This document shows positions 61,305 to 64,000 of a stretch of DNA of 64,000 nt, one piece after another (within the stretch, counting starts at the first letter, position 1; the number at the start of each line of letters is the position of its first letter). The translations under genes and the position numbers were made by a program. This stretch comes from Eriocheir sinensis (lineage: Eukaryota > Arthropoda > Malacostraca > Decapoda > Varunidae): NCBI RefSeq assembly GCF_024679095.1, contig NW_026112140.1, positions 79,501-143,500 on the forward strand, read 5' to 3'. Below the pieces are notes generated by a model, which had not been told where the DNA came from, did not search any database, and saw only the letters and a list, made by a program, of their open reading frames with translations.

Positions 61305-64000
61305 ATAGACGCCGTGCCACCACCACCACCTCTATTACTAAGCCTCTAGATAACTTAAAAATCCTTAGTTTCAATGCGCGTAGCCTAATAAACAAATTTG
61401 ATGAACTGAGATGTCTTGCTTTAACAGAAAATTTTGACATAATTGCTATAACCGAAACATTTATCGACACCACAAATATTGATTTAAGTTCCGAATACAA
61501 CATAGATGGCTACAGACTCTTCAACAAAGATCGTGTAAACCGTAGAGGCGGTGGCGTCGCCCTTTATGTCAAAAGCTATTTGCAACCCACTGACAAAACA
61601 CCGGGAAACAGTAACGTTGAACATTTGTGCGTGCGAGTAAACATTGCAAAAGTCAACTTAAATATATCTGTCACCTACAGACCTCCCGGGCAATCACTCG
61701 ATGACGACCTTGAAATGTACAGCGTCTTAAGGCAGTCACTTAATAACAGCGACTCACTGATATTAGGAGACTTTAACCTCCCCCATATCGACTGGGCGAC
61801 ACTGTCAGGTACAGAAGGCGAGTCACATAGAATGATCGAATTTCTAGAAGAAAATTATCTAAGCCAAATGGTTTCTGAGCCAACTCGACAAAATAATATA
61901 CTCGACCTTGTTATAACGACCCAAGATAACCTAATCAGTAGTGTCACGGTAGGAGAACACCTCGGTTCTTGCGATCATAAATTAGTGCGCGTCGACATTA
62001 AAGCTCAATCATCAGTGACTGAAAATAAAGTAAAGGTGCCCAATTTCAAAAGAGCTAACTTCGTAGAAATCCGACAAAACTAACAGAAATACAACTATCA
62101 GATGACGGCAACGTAGAGGAAGCCTGGCTAAGCCTTAAAATCACTTACTCACTCAGCAGAACACATTCGTCCCCTTGTGCGAGAAGCGAATTAACACTAA
62201 TAAAAGCCCACCGTGGTTTAATAGCGAAATTAAACAATCAGTCAATGAGAGAAAATTGTTTTACAGGTTAAAGAAAGAACAAAGCACGCCCGAAAACATT
62301 AGACTTTATAATGATGCCAGGCGACGAGTAAAAAGACTAGTAGGTCAGGCAAAGCGTAGATACGAAGAAAATATTGCAGCCAACTGTAAAATAATCCGAA
62401 ATCTTTCTTCAGTTACATAAACAACAGAAAGGCGATCAAAAGTGGTATTGGACCTTTAACAAACAGCGACGGTGCACTAGTGACTGACAGCCAACACATT
62501 GCAAACCTCTTAAACAATTACTTTTCCTCGGTGTTTAATACTAACAGTCTTCCTCTCGCTACCACCAACACCAGTACTATTGTAAATCTCGAGCATTCAT
62601 TGCCTAATTTTGAAATAACAACCGATGAAGTCCTTAAAGCTCTCCATTCACTTAAAACAAATAAAAGTCCTGGACCTGACAAAGTATATCCAACTCTGCT
62701 GAAAGAAACAAAGAGCGAAATACTATCCTCCAACACAACCGTATACAATATGTCCTTGCGACAAGGCATCGTCCTTCAGATTGGAAAAAGGCTAACGTGA
62801 CACCGATTTTCAAGAAAGGAGACAAAAAGTACCAGGTAATTACAGGCCCATTAGTCTAACTTCGGTTGTAGGTAAGCTACTTGAGGGCATAATTAGAGAC
62901 AAAATTGTGAATTACCTTGAAAGCCACTCATTGATTGGGGACTCACAACATGGCTTCCGAAACAAAAGATCCTGCCTATCAAACCTATTAACCTTTTATA
63001 ACGACCTCTTCACTGTTTATGACGTAACCAAATCACTGGACGTAGTCTATCTTGATTTCCATAAAGCGTTTGATAAAGTCCCGCATCATAAATTACTTTA
63101 CAAATTAAAGCAAATAGGTATTGACGGTCAAGTAAACCAATGGATCGCGAATTGGTTGAGCAACAGACAACAAAGAGTAGTGATTGACGGATTTAACTCA
63201 GAGTGGGCGCCTGTCACTAGTGGCGTCCCTCAGGGCTCGGTCCTTGGCCCAGTGCTCTTCATTATTTACATCAACGACGTGGATGTTGGACTCAATAACC
63301 GCATTAGTAAATTTGCAGACGATACAAAGATTGGCAACTCGGTTCTCACTGACGAAGACAGGCAAAGCCTCCAAGAGGATTTGCACAAAATTTCAGCTTG
63401 GTCGGATAGATGGGAGATGCCCTTTAACGTAGACAAGTGCCAGGTCCTTCAAGTTGGAACGAGGAATAAGAAGTTCGAATACGAAATGCGCGGCGTTAAA
63501 CTCAAAAGCGTTCAATGCGTCAGAGACTTGGGGGTCAAAATCGCGTCAAACCTCAAATTCTCACAGCAATGCATCGATGCAGCAAATAAAGCGAACAGAA
63601 TGTTGGGCTTCATTAAAAGAAACTTTGTATTCAAGAATAAAGATGTAATACTCCCGCTCTACAACAGTTTAGTCAGACCCCACTTCGAATATGCGGTACA
63701 GTTTTGGTCTCCCCACCATGCAAAGGATATTGCTAAATTAGAAGGTGTTCAGCGTCGGGCAACGAAAATGAATTCCTTGCGCAACAAATCCTACGAAGAA
63801 AGGCTTTCTACCCTTAACATGTTCTCTCTTGAGAAACGTCGCCTCCGAGGAAAACTGATCGAATGTTTTAAAATACTTAATGGTTTCACGAATGTAGACA
63901 GATCAACATTGTTTATGATCGATGACACTTTGCGCACGAGGAACAATGGCGTAAAACTCAGATGTAGACAAGTAAATTCAGACTGCACCAAATTTTTCTT
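61271..64000 (+). CDS. CR1 LINE ORF2: endonuclease and reverse transcriptase, five frame breaks, incomplete at right edge
   Basis: The frame is open from inside the end of ORF1 to 62083, with no obvious ATG. It holds the AP-type endonuclease: LSFNARSLINKF, IAITETFI, LILGDFNLPHIDW and SCDHKLVRVDI. The protein continues in shifted frames (NKSPPWFNSEI at 62207, then DEVLKALHSLKTNKSPGPDK) and enters one open frame from 62835 to the window end. That frame has NYRPISLTSVVGKLLEG, motif A VYLDFHKAFDKVPHH (Asp at 63054), motif B GVPQGSVLGPVLF (63222) and motif C KFADDTK (63312-63323), then WEMPFNVDKCQ and EYAVQFWSPHH. Breaks are single-base losses at AAAA 62076-62079, AAAA 62137-62140, AAAA 62388-62391, CC 62773-62774 and CC 62832-62833. 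The protein nicks target DNA and reverse transcribes element RNA. Confidence 0.9.

Larger units (their letters stand above)
60220..64000 (+). mobile_element. CR1-clade LINE, near full length, runs off the right edge
   Basis: ORF1 with an esterase-like domain is followed by an overlapping-frame ORF2 with AP-type endonuclease and reverse transcriptase, the standard CR1 layout. Two shorter copies of the same family lie at 32863-33753 and 38567-39445 and show how the missing 3' end looks. The 5' boundary is not visible; C/T-rich tandem repeats lie immediately upstream. This is the least decayed element in the window. Confidence 0.88.

Overview
The window looks like repeat-dominated nuclear DNA from an arthropod, most likely a decapod crustacean (possibly a crab). 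The evidence is several non-LTR retrotransposon families of the CR1 and jockey-like types, tRNA-derived SINEs with (CA)n or poly(A) tails, hAT, Merlin and Tc1/mariner-type DNA transposons, long dinucleotide microsatellites, and a degenerate TTAGG/CCTAA stretch, the arthropod telomere motif. There are no operons, ribosome binding sites or CRISPR arrays. I see only one reading frame that may be a host gene (5372-6661, minus) and one intact element gene (CR1 ORF1, 60249-61304). Nearly every other long open frame is a by-product of tandem repetition.

Layout. 1-5.2 kb: a 24-bp minisatellite runs into a 30-bp satellite of about 145 units. 5.4-6.7 kb: an unrecognised single-exon 429-codon frame. 7.0-8.35 kb: a decayed retrotransposon ORF1 with PHD-like and CCHC zinc fingers. 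8.6-9.8 kb: purine-rich DNA and a (TAA)n array. 9.8-21.3 kb: a 28-bp satellite of about 410 units with a homogeneous core and diverged flanks. 21.3-22.5 kb: the C-terminal end of a retroelement polyprotein with one nonsense codon, leading into (TAG)n. 24.0-24.5 kb: an inverted-repeat element. 25.1-27.5 kb: decayed 137-bp and 73-bp tandem repeats with an inserted LINE end.

27.5-33.8 kb: three LINE pieces and a hAT transposase fragment. 34.2-35.7 kb: a SINE split by a hAT element with an exact 8-bp target duplication and a large internal hairpin. 36.5-36.8 kb: nine AP-1-type heptamers. 37.4-39.4 kb: two CR1 3' fragments. 40.6-40.9 kb: telomere-like repeats. 42.9-43.4 kb: a triplicated LINE fragment. 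43.9-44.9 kb: a second hAT element. 45.3-49.0 kb: a Merlin element with matching ends, holding a Tc1/mariner-type transposase relic that itself holds a CR1 fragment.

49.2-53.6 kb: a long jockey-like LINE (split by a third hAT element) lying head to head with another copy of its family. 53.9-56.7 kb: two related SINEs and a LINE end. 55.0-60.2 kb: 68-, 31-, 77- and 105-bp tandem repeats. 60.2-64.0 kb: the youngest-looking element, a CR1 LINE with an esterase-type ORF1 and an endonuclease/reverse transcriptase ORF2 that runs off the right edge. Its five frame breaks are all single-base losses in short homopolymers, so it may be intact in the real genome.

The elements do not form a pathway. The layering records the order of insertion: LINEs and SINEs hit by hAT elements, and a Merlin hit by a mariner-type element hit by a CR1. 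Retroelement ends repeatedly abut microsatellites. No database search was possible; family names rest on recognised motifs, terminal repeats and target-site duplications.
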